Assembly: GCA_003508835.1 (NCBI GenBank)
Contig: PUFA01000678.1
Location: 54,115 to 118,114, forward strand
Reading direction: 5' to 3'
From: Eonycteris spelaea
Taxonomy: Eukaryota; Chordata; Mammalia; Chiroptera; Pteropodidae
DNA: 64,000 nucleotides
Of this stretch, positions 35,824 through 49,228 are shown one piece after another. The translations under genes and the position numbers were made by a program. Within the stretch, counting starts at the first letter, position 1; each line of letters opens with the position of its first letter. The notes beneath the pieces were generated by a model. It was not told where the DNA came from and searched no databases. It saw nothing but the letters and a program-made list of their open reading frames with translations.

Positions 35824-36384
35824 AAAGACTTACCACTTTGAAGGGAGTTACAGAGCACATAAGGAGAAGGGAACTACAAGGACACACTGATGCTAGGCAT
35901 GTACTTCTCTGGGTAGTTAGGTGGAAACTGGGATGTCTCATCAGTTTAAATGCTGGTTTTAATTTTCATAAATTTATAACATAATGTTTGCTAAGTGTTT
36001 GTTGAATAAAGCTACATGAAAGAATGAGTTGGCAATACATTTGCCAAGTTAGCAGTTGACATCATAGCTTTTTAGGTAATAAAATGCTAAGTTGGATGTT
36101 TTAAAACAGAAAAGTCATTATCTATGAGATCACTCTATCTGAAATGCTAAGAGGTAAGTAAATTCAACCAGGGACTCTGTGGGACTGCTTTTAACATTTC
36201 CCTGACTCAAATGAATTGAAATATGTGTCATACTGATAAAAGAAAGTAAGAATGACTTTTAAAGGTGAATGGGCATGAAAGTGAGTGAGAGTTATTGTGG
36301 TACACAGCATGTGTTTGAGGGAAATAATCCAAATTATATTCATAGGATAATGTGTACCTAGTTTGTCAGTTACACCTATAGAAA
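35818..36384. other. unassigned DNA
   Basis: No feature recognised. Confidence 0.3.
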
Positions 36385-36655
36385 GGAGCTGTGAGTCTGT
36401 CTACATAGCCTTTCCAGGCACCCAAGAATGCTTTATTGCATCCACTGGTTTTATTTTCTTTATAGCCTTGCCATGCATATTTTATTGTTTCATTCTTTAC
36501 TTGTTTGTTGTCTGTGTTGACGTCTCCTATTCCCAAAACAAGATTCAAACTCCAGGAGAGGAAGGGTCTTGTTTTTAGTTGTCATCATTTGTTGTGCTGA
36601 ATCATCAGCTCCTAGTACAAAATATAAACTTATTAAATATTTGTTGAATGCCAAA
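36385..36655 (+). mobile_element. L2 LINE 3' end
   Basis: 'ATTTTCTTTATAGCCTTGCC', 'TTACTTGTTTGTTGTCTGTG', 'GAGGAAGGGTCTTGTTTTTAG' and 'TATTAAATATTTGTTGAATGCC' follow the L2 3' end order. Confidence 0.65.
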
Positions 36656-36989
36656 GACATCAATTTAGCCTGCTGATGTGGTCAAAAGGTCTAGAAAATA
36701 ATGAACATAATCATGGTGGATATTAAATATAAAAAATACAATAGCCTATTTTGTGTAAAAAATGAAAAACTTACCCCCATATCTAGAAGATGTGTTTGAG
36801 CTGGAGAAGTTCTAAATATAAGTAACAATTAATCAGGATGATTGAGGAGTAAGATCTTCAAGAGTAGACTATAAACAGTGGGCTTCTTTAATCTGAGAAG
36901 ATGGAAATTGAAGGCTAGACATTTGTAAAGGAAAGGATAAAATGAGTTTAGAGTACTTCATTAAATCTCTATATTTAATACCTAGTGGT

Positions 36990-37090
36990 TACTCTTTGGA
37001 ATTCCTTCATTCAGTAGACATGCGTTATGTAACAAGTACTGTGCTAGATACTGAGGTTACAAAGGTGAATAAATAGAGTAGTGCATAAAA
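36990..37090 (-). mobile_element. L2 LINE fragment
   Basis: Antisense L2-like: 'CCTTCATTCAGTAGACATGCG', 'ACAAGTACTGTGCTAGATACTG', 'AGGTTACAAAGGTGAATAAAT'. Confidence 0.5.
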
Positions 37091-37129
37091 CAGTGGAAAA
37101 AACTGATGTGGGATGTCAGGGTAAGATGA

Positions 37130-38240
37130 TCACCTATTCTGGATATTGTGATACCTATTTTGAATATTAAAATATAATTAGAATTTAACCAGGTGAAGAG
37201 AGTTTGAAACTAGGTAGAGAAAGCAGCAGAATCACATGAGAAGGAAATTCATGAGAAGCAAGAAGGCATGTGTGAGGAACTATAAGCCTTGAACACATTG
37301 CTCAAATGTAGCATTTGATAAAGGAATGAATAAAAATTATATTGGTAAGGCCAATAAGGACAATCATGAAGAGCTTAAATAACATATTATTAAGATTGGG
37401 AATTACTGTGTAAAACATATGGGCACTGAATGATTTTTAAGCATGGTGCTTATATGTCAATTTTAAAATAGATTGTCCTGGAAGCTTTTGGGAGGATAAT
37501 TTTAAAGGGAATATATAAGAGGCTGTGAGAACAGTTAGGAAGATGTACTTGTCTAGGCAAATGATGATGGTTACCTTAGGTAATGTGGATATTAAAGTGA
37601 TGGCAAACCAAAGGAATATTGAGATTATAGCCACCAATTAGATATCAGGGAGGGAAGGAGAGAGAGGAGTTTTGATGACTGAAATTTCTAGGTTTGGTCA
37701 TTGAGTAGACGCTGACAATAGTTACCAAATAATTATGGAGGGAGCAGAGTATCTGATATGGTATTTACAGGTGAGTTTAGTTGTGGTATTAAGGTTTATG
37801 GAAGACATTTAGCATGCATTCAGTATTAATCTTAATCCTGAATGAGTGATATAGGTTAGAGATGTAGATGTAGGAGTTATGAATATATAGGTAAAGGTTG
37901 AGAACTTGAGGAAAGGAGTAAAATGAAAAGATAAGAGAAATGATACAGACTTTGGGAAACATCAATATTTACTGAGCAAATGCAAGGATAACAATACACA
38001 AAAGAAAAAAAAAAGAATAGTTGGAGATGTACTAAATTAACTCAAGGAATGTGGTGTCCTGGAGATCAAGAGTAAAGAATTTCGGAAAAGAGGGATTGAT
38101 TGTCATTACCAATATAGGAGAAATTCAGTAAAGTAAGCATTGACAAATCTTCCTTACAATTGATAAATAGCTTACAACTAGGAAGCTATTTGTAACCTTA
38201 GCAAGATCAGTTACGAAACAGTAATGTGTACAGAATCTGG
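37130..38240 (+). mobile_element. old unnamed mammalian repeat, copy 1
   Basis: Purine-rich order 'AGAACAGTTAGGAAGATGTAC', 'GTCTAGGCAAATGATGATGG', 'GATGACTGAAATTTCTAGG', then 'GTGGTGTCCTGGAGATCAAG'. This resembles a long, old dispersed mammalian repeat that I recognise by pattern but cannot name. A second partial copy lies at 41590-42060. A 66-codon minus-strand frame at 37437-37637 lies antisense to it. Confidence 0.35.
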
Positions 38241-39849
38241 AGTCTAGGAAATTGAGGACTGAGTGGGAAACTAAGAGCAATATTTATCATTAATAGAAGG
38301 ATGTCCCCTTTCTTTTACATAAAGCAGTTAGTAGAGGACTGGGATTTCTAACTTCCGAGACATGATACAGATTAAAAAAAATAATTCTTCTTTAGTTGCT
38401 TACATAATTATGAGAGCTGCAGATCCATGGTATTTATTAATAAAAGAAAGCTTATAGGAGCATCATTAACCTGTGAAATGGAGAGACATAAGACATTTCT
38501 TCTGTTTTTATTATGGCATCACTCATAAGACCATTTGTAATGTGGTATGGATTGATAGCAAATGGATTACTATCACTCATGGGTTTATTTGTCCCACTGA
38601 CATACAACTATACTAGCAGGTATGGGAACATATTATTGCATCCAACTTCTGTCAACTTAAATTTCAGTCTGAGAAGGATAATGTAATATTTTTAGCTCTC
38701 TGGCAAAAAAAAAAATGATGAGAAGAAAGCAACAAAAGCAAGACCTCAGATGTAGAGTAGGAAATATCTGTTCTGGGAAATATGACACACTAATCTTGCC
38801 ACTAAAATATGAATAATGATGACCTACACATTGGATCAAAAGCAATAGTATTCTATCATAGCAATCTAAAATCAATCGCTAATTTGCATTAGTTATAGAA
38901 GGTCAATTCTTGAAGTAGAACATCTTAGAGGAGTGTTGCTTTAGTGGAATATTGGCAGTTACTACAGCATGTAACCAAACTTGCTTTTTCCAAAATGTTA
39001 TTATTCATGATTTCAACTATTTGTAGGGATTTCAGACAATGAGAGACAATGTAAATGGCATATCTGAAACTTTCCAAAAATTTAATGATTATCTCTATCA
39101 GTCTAGGTCATGTAGGTTAACCAATGGTGGCATGAATCATGACATAGTGTTGTCACCTAGGATGGATGTATCTTTGAGGGGCTACCCATCCTAGGATATG
39201 CTTCTCAGCTCTATAGGTCAGATGGTCGATTTGATCAGGTATCCAAATGTTACCAATTTCTCAGGCACTAGTTTACATTAGTCTGATTCAAAAAGGATAA
39301 TTGTCTAAAATTCTAGTGCTGGTTGCTTTGTTTTCAATGGTAAACACAACAGTCTAGCAATCTGCAACACAAATTGATGATCAGGGAGTACCCTCCATAC
39401 TTGTAAGTTATACTGGAAGTCCAAATATTATCAGGAGACAATAGGTGAACACGTAATGAGAAACAACTAGAATTGGTTAGATGATTTTCACAGAATTTTG
39501 TCATGGAACTCTTGTGGTCTGATGCATCTGTCTCCATTCACAGATAGATCTGGTCGAGGGACTGGAATGTTCTCATGCTTTGGTTAGAATACTCTACATT
39601 GTACAAATTTTAATGCCAATTTAAATTTGTACACTCTGACTTCTGCTTTCCTATGTTTCATATTGTTCACTCCTCTTCATTTGTCATTTAAAAAAATATG
39701 TTTTAGTTTACCTAATTGGTTATAGGCAAGCTGTGTTCTTGCTTTTGGATTGATATTTTCTCTTTAGTATGACTTTTGCACATGTGTTATCACATCTATC
39801 ATGTTGTTTCTTAGTTTGGGTCTCAGATTTCTGGGTAAATGTGTCATTG
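38241..39849. other. unassigned AT-rich DNA
   Basis: No gene or recognisable repeat. Short frames at 38657-38875 and 39334-39537 (minus) show no domain. Confidence 0.35.
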
Positions 39850-40110
39850 TAGGTAATAGAGTGTACTGTTAAGAGCATGGGTTTTGTTCTCAGGTCAATT
39901 AAGGTATTAGTTTCTGGCTTCCACACACTAGATGTAGGTCCTTGTAAAAATTAGTTAGGTTTCTTAAGCTCCAATTTACTTATTTAAATGGAGGTAATAT
40001 TGTTATTTAATTCACTTGGCTGTGGTGATGATTGGATCAGATAAAGCACACAAAATATGCACAGCACATAGCACATAAAGTACTAAAAAGTTATCTGTTA
40101 TTTATTACTG
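39850..40110 (+). mobile_element. MIR SINE, near full length
   Basis: Ordered MIR blocks: 'GTACTGTTAAGAGCATGGG', 'TCTTAAGCTCCAATTTACTTATTTAAATGG', 'GGCTGTGGTGATGATTGGATC' and 'CAGCACATAGCACATAAAGTAC'. Confidence 0.7.
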
Positions 40111-41019
40111 TATAAATATTAAATGATAGAGAAACTTTTATTAGCACTATCACTATTGTTTATAATGCAAATATGCAAAACATTATTGAAAAGATCATTA
40201 GTTAACAACTTTAGTTTCAGTTTAAATTAAATTACTTCATTTTTCACTTAATATGTAATAATGATTAGGGCTAATTTTGAAATTAGAGCTGGTAATATTG
40301 ACAGTTGCTCCTCTTACACCTAAATGTTTTTTTTTATATAGTAGCAAAATGGTGCTGCAACTTAGAATATTTATATTTAACGCTTGGCAAGTTGAACTGG
40401 TTAAAGCATGAAAACGTTATTTTCAGGAAAAACTGTTATCTATGGTTACTTATATAGAGAGCTAGATAAACACATTGAATGTGACTTTTTAATATTTCAA
40501 GGTCATATCAGAATTTTCCACTTATTTTTATTTTCTAGTACTGACCTATTATTATATATAAAATCATTTACCTTTCTAATTATATCTTACTATGTGTTTT
40601 CACTTTTCTGTATTTTCCAAGTATAGTCCTAATTCTATTCTCCAACAACTCTTCTGTTTCCACCTTCATATACAGTACATGTTTTGTTTCTAATAAGAGG
40701 CCGATAATGCCTTCAGTGCCCAGAAGACAACATAGATCCTGGAAATATCACAATGTCAGTACACACATGGTGGATCCTTGGAAGTATCAAATGTGTAGCT
40801 TTATCAAAGAGCATCCATGGAAATAGCTTAAATGTAGAAGACAGGTAAGTGGGGAACTAGATGCTAGCTTCTAAAAACATAATAGTATGAAAGTATAGGA
40901 AGCTGTTGTCATATGTATTGAGCAATATAATTCAACTGGAATGGCAGAACAAGGTGACCTGGTACAATCTTGGCCACACAGTCAATTGGTAAGTGACAGA
41001 GAAATATCTTTTTGTCACG
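40111..41019. other. unassigned AT-rich DNA
   Basis: No gene or recognisable repeat. The 72-codon frame at 40408-40626 is AT-driven with no domain. Confidence 0.35.
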
Positions 41020-41120
41020 TTTGGGTTTGTTTTCCTACTCATTACCTTTATCTAATTTCTAACCATTGTTCAAATCCCAGATAAAAACGCCGCCTTCTAC
41101 ATGAAGATCCCTTTAATATT
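41020..41120 (+). mobile_element. L2 LINE fragment
   Basis: 'TTGTTCAAATCCCAGATAAAAACG' and 'CCGCCTTCTACATGAAGATCCC' resemble the L2 ORF 3' region (TTCAAATCCCAGCTCAAA ... GAAGCC). Confidence 0.5.
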
Positions 41121-41149
41121 GATAAGAATATGATGAAAGTGACAATTAC

Positions 41150-41265
41150 TTCATATACTTGTTATTTCATCCTTGCAACCACTCTTTGAGGAAATAGATT
41201 CCTCAGAAACATTAAGAAATTGTGAAGCCATTTGTCCAAATAGCATTGATGAGTTTGGGACTTGT
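41150..41265 (-). mobile_element. MIR SINE fragment
   Basis: Antisense MIR: 'TCATCCTTGCAACCACTCTTTGAGG', 'GAAATTGTGAAGCCATTTGTCC'. Confidence 0.55.
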
Positions 41266-41589
41266 AGAGAATTTGTGCCTATGGAAGAACCAGGTGGAGG
41301 TTTCTAGGAAGTTGTTGGTTGGTGAAACTGAAGTTTGAAACACAAAACAGGACTGGATATAAAGTTTTAGGAGTATTCAGCAATTAAGGATGGTAGCTTA
41401 GGACAAGAGAATAGATGGAATTACATAGAAAGAGTATCTGAAATGAGGGAATATGCCAAGGAAAAAATTAAGGTGTGTGAGGGCAAAACTCAAGGAGATA
41501 CTGGTATTTAAAGGGTGAATGGAAACATAGCAGACAGCAAAAGGGAACTAAGAAGGAGAGGCCAGAAAGAACATAAATGAATAGAGTTT
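41266..41589. other. unassigned DNA
   Basis: Purine-rich non-coding DNA, possibly the left part of the repeat that follows. Confidence 0.3.
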
Positions 41590-42060
41590 GGTGTCACAGA
41601 ATAAAAAGGAGGGAGAACTGAGTTTCAAAAAGGGAGTGGTCAACAGAGTCAAAGACTACAGAAAGGTCAAATTATAAGAAATTTGGATTATTAGAGGGGA
41701 GAGGGTCACCCTTATGTGGTGCCCTTATAATATTTTCTGTAGTTTTATGGGTAGAAATTAAGATACAGAAAATGTAGACGAAAACATTATACAGCATGGA
41801 AGAAGCTTGAACATGCTTATACCATAACTTGGAAGGAGCTAGGAGAGAGAAAGGGGCTGAAATAGAGAGAGAGTGGAGAGATTATGACTGGATTGAAGTC
41901 CCTGAGTAGATGGGAGATGCTGGGATCCAAGTTACAGGTGAGGGATGTAGCTTTAAAGTTGAGAAGAGAACATTATTCTGTGAGACAAAACAGGTGGGAA
42001 CTATGTAGAAGGCTTGAGGACAGGAGGACTATTGAGAGGTAAAATAGAAGATGAGTAAAG
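41590..42060 (+). mobile_element. old unnamed mammalian repeat, copy 2
   Basis: 'TTTGGTGTCACAGAATAAAAAGG', 'AGTTTCAAAAAGGGAGTGGTC', 'AACAGAGTCAAAGACTAC' and 'AGAAAGGTCAAATTATAAG' resemble the 3' part of the repeat at 37130-38240, in the same orientation. Confidence 0.35.
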
Positions 42061-42219
42061 AGCAGTTCCCCTCCCCCATTCTATAATGGAAATCCCAACT
42101 ACATGGCTTGTGGTGTTCCTCTGGAAACCCCTCTAAACATCTGCAGTATAATATCTTCATTATGATGCACTTCTCCCATATGTATTCATAAACACTGTCT
42201 CACCATCCATCAGAATGCT

Positions 42220-42310
42220 CGTTTAGAATGCCAAAATCTGGAATGTCCTTCTCTCCTTGTCATTGAGTCAGGTAACTCATCCTTATTGTGGCCTTTTGTT
42301 CTTAATAGCT
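42220..42310 (+). mobile_element. L2 LINE fragment
   Basis: 'AAATCTGGAATGTCCTTCTCTCC' and 'GGTAACTCATCCTTATTG' are L2-like. Confidence 0.35.
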
Positions 42311-42479
42311 TCCTATAACATCTTGGTCTGGCTTCTCCTTCCTTTTTATCCACTCAGCCGTCACAGCAGTCCTCTTTCTAGTGTCCCTGGCCAGCTTTCA
42401 TCAATGGTTTTAGCTTTGTAATCCTCCTCAGTTCCCAGGTTCTCCCTTCACTCATATACAGTGTACACAGCTAAATCTG

Positions 42480-42990
42480 TGTAAGGGCAGAAAACTTCTT
42501 CCTTCTTCCCTTTATGTGCTTTAGCTTGTTTAATAATTAAATTAACATTTGATATATCAGCAGGAGAAAAATTAATTTCATATGTATGGGATTCTCACAG
42601 AACTATGAGACTTGGAGTGACTAAAGCACATAGCCTTTATGTCTTTTAGCCAAAGAAATGATACATTTGTGAAGAATTGACAAGACAAAGAGTTTTGGGT
42701 TTGGAATAGTAAAATTAGTGAAGAAGAATCAAGTTTGTTTATTTATTTATTTTTTAATACAGCCTTCTGACTGTAAATTCCCTATTTCTGGTCGTAAGGG
42801 TGTATTCTACCCTCCTCTCATATGGAAGGTTTATTTTCTGCTTTCAGGGGGACTAAGGAGGGTCAGCTTCCCTTCTGGCACCAGCTGTTTCTCTTAAGTA
42901 ACTTTAACATAAAATTATCAGTTGCTAAAGTGGTATATTTTGGGGTGGCATATTCTGCTCTCCTTCTTCTGGTTCCTACTGCTGCTCCAA
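42480..42990 (-). mobile_element. ERVL-type LTR, copy C
   Basis: Antisense LTR related to the copies at 19640 and 21360. It has 'TTTAATAATTAAATTAAC' with 'CAGCAGGAGAAAAATTAATTTC' on the left, and 'GTGGTATATTTTGGGGTGGC' plus 'ATATTCTGCTCTCC' on the right. Minus orientation, as in the other copies. Confidence 0.5.
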
Positions 42991-43207
42991 CATGCAGCCT
43001 CATCACCTGCCCCATGGCAGTAGTGTGAGCTTAGTCTTCCCTCTCACTGTCCTGCCCCTTTTCTGGGTTTTGGTAGACCCAAGCTCACACCTTGCTTAAC
43101 CTCTCTGAACCTGGGGTCCTGAAACCCCAGTTTTCTCCACCCGTACTCCTTCCCTTTCCCAGAAGTTTTCTGACCTCCTCTGACTCACTCTGCCTTTTTT
43201 ACGCCTG

Positions 43208-43254
43208 GTGTGTGTGTGCGTGTGTGTGTGTGTGCGTGCGCGCGCGCGTGTGTG
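43208..43254. repeat. (TG)n/(CG)n alternating tract, Z-DNA-prone
   Basis: Forty-seven bases of unbroken purine-pyrimidine alternation, (TG)n with an internal (CG)n core near 43237-43248. It lies about 400 bp upstream of the TEX13-like start codon. Confidence 0.9.
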
Positions 43255-43319
43255 AGAAACTCCCATCCCAGCCCTTGGGTATGTGAGTGGCCACTGTTAG
43301 TGTCTCAAAGAGCTCCACA

Positions 43320-44636
<1,317 letters not shown>

Positions 44637-44889
44637 TTTCAGGATGGTAAGTAAGAATGGGAACACTCCAAAGAAAAACCAATTTCCTAAGACCCTCTTT
44701 TGATCAAAAAGTAACATTTACTTCACATAAATTTGAAAACCAAAATTATGATACAGAAAATTAAATAATCTATTACCATTACCTAAATTAACCACATTTT
44801 ATCATTCTTAGTACGCACAAATATATAAATATTTATATTCTTATTTAACAAAGCTGGACTACTTTTGAGCATCATACTTATCTTTTATT
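44637..44889. other. unassigned AT-rich DNA
   Basis: Spacer between the TEX13-like relic and the antisense L1. No feature recognised. Confidence 0.35.
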
Positions 44890-47800
44890 TTTTTAAGTAA
44901 GATGAGTGACATTGGTTAATGAAAACAGGTAGGTTTCAAGTGTAAAATCCAATAATATGTCATATGTATATTACATTGAGTGTTCACCATCCAAAGTTAA
45001 ATTTCTTTTCACCACCAAATATTTGACGCCTCTTATCCCTATCTACCTCCCATCTCCCTTCCCTAACCACAAATCTACTGTCATTGTCCATGAGTCTCTG
45101 ATTGCTTGTCAAGTTTGTTACTTATTGTTTTCTATTCCACATATGAGTGAATTCATATGGTTCTTAGTTGTTTCTGTCTGACATTTCTCATAGTAATATA
45201 ATCTCAAGATCCATCCATGCTGTCTCAAACAGCAGTATTTGATCTATTCTTATAGCTGAGTAATATTCCATTGTATATATGTACCACTTCTATACCCAAT
45301 CATCTATTGATGGACACTCCAGTTTCCATGTTTTGGCCACTGTGAACAGTGATGCTATGAACATCAGAGTTCATATATCTTTATGGATAAATGTTTTCAA
45401 GTTTTTTGGGGAAATACCCAGAAGAGGGATGGCTGGGTCATATGGTAATTCTATTCTTAGTTTTTTGAAAACCTCCATACTGTTTTCCATAGTGTCTGTA
45501 CCAATTTACAATCCCACCAGCAGTATGGGGTTCCTTTTTCTCTACAACCTCTCCAACATCTGTTATTATATGTCCTGTTGATGATACCCATTCTAACAGG
45601 TGTGTGATGGTATCTCATTGTGCTTTCAATTTGCATTTTCCTAATAGCGAGTGAAGTTGAACGTCTTTTCATATATCTGTTGGACATTTGTATGTCTTCC
45701 TGGGAGAAATGTCTGTTCAGGTCCTCTGCCCATTTTTTTAATTGAATTGTAAGTTTTTTTAATTGTTGAACTGTGTGAGTTCTTTATATTTTTGGAAATT
45801 AGACCCTTATCAGATGCATTGTTTGCAAATATATTCTCCAATTCAAGTGGTTGCCTCTTTGATTCATTGATGGTTTCTTTTGCTATGCAGAGCTATTTAG
45901 TTTGATAGAGTTCATTAATTTATTTTTGCTTTTACTTCCCTTGCCTTTGAGGTCAAATTCATAAAATCTTCTCTAAATCCAAGTTCTATGCGTTTAATAC
46001 CTGTTTTCTTCTATGCAATTTATTGTTTCAGGTCTTGTATTAAGGTCTTTGATTCATTTTGAGTTAATTTGAGTGTATGGCAATAGATATCAATCTAGTT
46101 TGTTAGCTGAGGTTTTGTTATATGTAACCTTTATTACATGGAGGTACTTTCCTTCTATACTCATTTTATTAAGTATTTTAATAATAAATGGATGCTGTAT
46201 CTTGTCAAAGACTTTTTCTGCACCTATTGATATGATCATATGATTCTTATTTTTAATTTGTTCTTGTGGTGTATCATATTAATTGATTTGCATTTGTTGA
46301 ACCATGTCTATGCCCCTGGGATGATGTCCAATTGATCTTGGTTTATAATATTTTTAATATGTTGTGTTTTTTCAATTTATTAGTACTTTATTTAGGATTT
46401 TGCATCTGTGTTCATGAGAGATATTGGTCTATAGTTTTCTTTTTTCTTTTATCTTTATCAGGTTTTGGTATCCGAGTAATCTTGTCCTCATAAAATGAGT
46501 TAAGAAGTATTGCTTTCTTTTCAATTTTTGCAAAAGTTTGAGAGGAACAGGTATTAACTCTTTGAATGTTTGGTAGAATTAATTAGTCAAGCTATCCAGT
46601 CCTCAACTTTTACTTTTTGGAAAGTTTTTGATGATTGTTTCAATCTTCATACTATTGAATGGTTTATTTATATTTTCCAGTTCTTCATGATTCAGTCTAG
46701 GAAGATTGTATATTTCTAAGAACTTGTGCATTTCTTCTAGGTTATTAAATTTGGTGGAATATAATTTTTCATAATATTTTTATATGACCCTTTGTATTTC
46801 TGTGGGTGGTATCTGTCATAGCATCTCTTCTTTCATTTTTGATTTTGTTTGTTTGTGTCCTTTCTCTATTTTCCTTAGTGAGTCTAGCCAGGGGTCTGCC
46901 AATTTTATAAATCATCTCAAAGAACCAGTTATTTGTTGCATGAATTATTCTATTGTCTTTTTGTTCTCAATTTTATTTAATTCTGCTTCAATTTTTATTT
47001 ATTTTCTTCTTTCTGCTGACTTTAGGCTTCATTTTTCCTTTTTCTATTTTTTTAATACATAAAGTTAGGTTGTTTATTAGGGATCTTGTTTGAGAGAGGC
47101 TTAAAATGATATGAACTTTCCTATTATTACTTCTTTTACGATGTCCCAAAAGTTTTAATATGGTGTATTTTCATTTTTGTTTGTTTTTTATGTTTCTCTT
47201 TATCTCTCCTTTTATTTATGCTATGACCCAGTTGTTCTTTAGTAGCATGTCGTTTCATCTCCGTGTATTTGTGGTTCTTTCCAATTTATTTATATGGTTG
47301 ATTTCTAGTTTCAAAGAATTATGAACAAAGATATGCTTGGTATGATCTCAGTCTTTTAAAAAATTTTTAGGCTACTTTTGCCCTAAAATATTGTATATCC
47401 TTGAGAAAGTTTCATGTACACTAAGGAAGAATGTTGTTTTGGGATGAAAGGCTCTGTAAACTTCAATTATGTCCAATTGGTGTAATGTGTCAATTAAGGT
47501 TGATATTTACTTACTGATTTTCTGTTTGGATGATCTATCCATAGCTGACAGTGGGGTATTTAGGTCCCTTACTATAATTGTGTTTTTGTCAGTTACCCCT
47601 TTTAGTTCAGTTAGTAATGTTTTATACATTGCAGGGCTACCCGATTGGGGGCATAAATATTAAAAAGTGTTATGTATTCTTGTTGCGTCGTTCCCTTTAT
47701 CATTATGAAGTGTCCATTGTGTCTCTCATTAGCTATTTTATCTTGAAGTCCATTTTGTCAGATATAAGTATGGCTACACCACTTTTCTCAGGATGCCACT

Positions 47801-48663
47801 TGTTTGGAATGTGATTTTCCACCCTTTCACATGCAGTCTATATTTGTCCTTGCAACTGAGATGTGTCTCTTGAAGGCATCATATGGTTGGGCTTCATTTT
47901 TTGATCCAATCTGCAATTCTGTGCTTTTTATTGATGACTTCAGTCCATTTACATTTAAGGTGATTATTGAAATATGATGTTTTCTTATAACCATTTTATC
48001 TTTTCTTTTGTTGTAGTTCAGTGTCTCTGTTGTTTCTTTGTCCTTGCGTTTTGTCTGTTATTTTCACTTGTTGATGTTTTATGATTTTCCCCTCTATTCT
48101 GTGGGGTTTTTTGTTGTTGTTGTTGTTATGTGTCTGAATTCTGGAGTTTCATGTGTGGTTACCACACACATACACATATACACACATACATACAGTAATC
48201 TTTTTTCTTCTGTGTGCCCTATTTCCATTTTCCTTTGCAGATTCAGACCTTTACTTCCTCCCCTTTTCTATTTTTGTCATCTTGCATTTTCCCTCTTTGT
48301 GCTATGTTTCTTTGTAAGTTGCAGTAGCTGTTGTCTTCTTTTCTTTTTAAAGTATTTTTTAATCTTTAACCATTATGTGATATTTAAGCTTATTATACCC
48401 TGTTCTTAATAAGGGTTGCACTTTCCTACCTTTGTTCGCCTGTTGATCTTATACATTGTTATGTATTTTTCCCCTTTATTTCAGGTTAAATGACCCCTTT
48501 TGGTATTTCCTGTAATGTAGGCCTTACGGTGGAGAATTTCCTCAGCTTATGGGTGTCTGAAAATGCCTTTATTTCTCCTGCGTATGTAAAGGAGAGCTTT
48601 GCTGGATATATTATTCTTGGTTGGTGATTTCTTTCTTTCAGTAGTTTGAATATTTGATTCTAC
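44890..48663 (-). mobile_element. near full-length L1, 3' part (3' UTR and ORF2)
   Basis: Antisense L1. The T-rich tail and bat-type 3' UTR ('GAGTGACATTGGTTAATG') lie at 44890-45180. ORF2 then runs from its C-terminal end, with antisense 'AGCTGAGTAATATTCCATTG', 'TACAATCCCACCAGCAGTATG' and 'CCTCTGCCCATTTTTTTAATTG', up to its N-terminal half near 48600 ('TTGCTGGATATATTATTCTTGG'). It is interrupted at 48669/53911 by the provirus and resumes at 53917. Many stops show that it is dead. Antisense frames up to 123 codons here (for example 48038-48409) are shadows. Confidence 0.9.
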
Positions 48664-48669
48664 TCCCTC
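48664..48669 (+). repeat. left 6-bp target duplication
   Basis: TCCCTC directly before the 5' LTR. An identical copy at 53911-53916 follows the 3' LTR. Six bases is the class II ERV length. Confidence 0.95.
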
Positions 48670-49081
48670 TGTCGGGAGCCATTATGAGACACTGAAGAAG
48701 TCACGAGCCATAAAGCAGTTGCTGAGACTGCTTAAACAATGGTTCAAGGAAGCAGGGATTTGAGTTAAACATTACTGACCCTGAAGGAGAGGTATGCCTC
48801 CTAAAGAAATCCTATTAAGATAGTGGAATGTTTTACAGAAAGCAAGGATGTTTGTATCCTGAGGGAAGGATGTATAGGAACTGATGTAAATGTCCGCATT
48901 CCTATGGTAATGTACTCTGTGCCTTGCTATTGTGTTCAAAAAGAAGTATAAGGGCTATGCTAAATAAACTCGAGGCTGCAGCATTGACTGTATGCCCTCC
49001 TGAAGCGCTTCCCTGTCTTTTTTCCTTGGCTTTGCCCCCCTCTTTTAGGTGCTGTTCGACTTTAGCCGGTTGGCTCCGGCA
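48670..49081 (+). repeat. 5' LTR
   Basis: 412 bp, TGTCGGGAGCC...TCCGGCA. A TATA-like GTATAAGG lies at 48946-48953 and AATAAA at 48963-48968. The polyadenylation signal thus lies just after TATA, implying a short R, as in betaretroviruses. Relative to the 3' LTR it differs by about 15 substitutions and four small indels (counted by eye), including a loss of bases at the TATA box. Confidence 0.95.
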
Positions 49082-49083
49082 AG

Positions 49084-49101
49084 TGGCGCCCGAACAGGGA
49101 C
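49084..49101 (+). other. primer-binding site, tRNA-Lys3 type
   Basis: TGGCGCCCGAACAGGGAC begins two bases after the LTR. It is the 18-base complement of the tRNA-Lys3 3' end, as used by MMTV and lentiviruses. No mismatch is seen. Confidence 0.95.
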
Positions 49102-49197
49102 CGGAAAGCTTGGGACGGAACGTTGACGAACGTTGAGGTGAAGACCGCCACATCAGGAGAAAGGGGGCCCCCCGAGTATAAAGCTGAGTAAACGGCA

Positions 49198-49206
49198 GAG
49201 GTGAGT
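49198..49206 (+). promoter_or_regulatory. 5' splice donor in leader
   Basis: GAGGTGAGT with GT at 49201-49202 is a near-consensus donor between PBS and gag, the expected place for the donor of a spliced env mRNA. Function is inferred from position and sequence. Confidence 0.7.
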
Positions 49207-49228
49207 GCGGTGGAACGGTTCAGGAGTG

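Noticed and set aside
48038..48409. 123-codon plus-strand frame
   Set aside because: It is antisense to L1 ORF2, rich in Phe/Leu/Cys from T-rich DNA, and includes a CA-repeat-coded run. Shadow of the L1.
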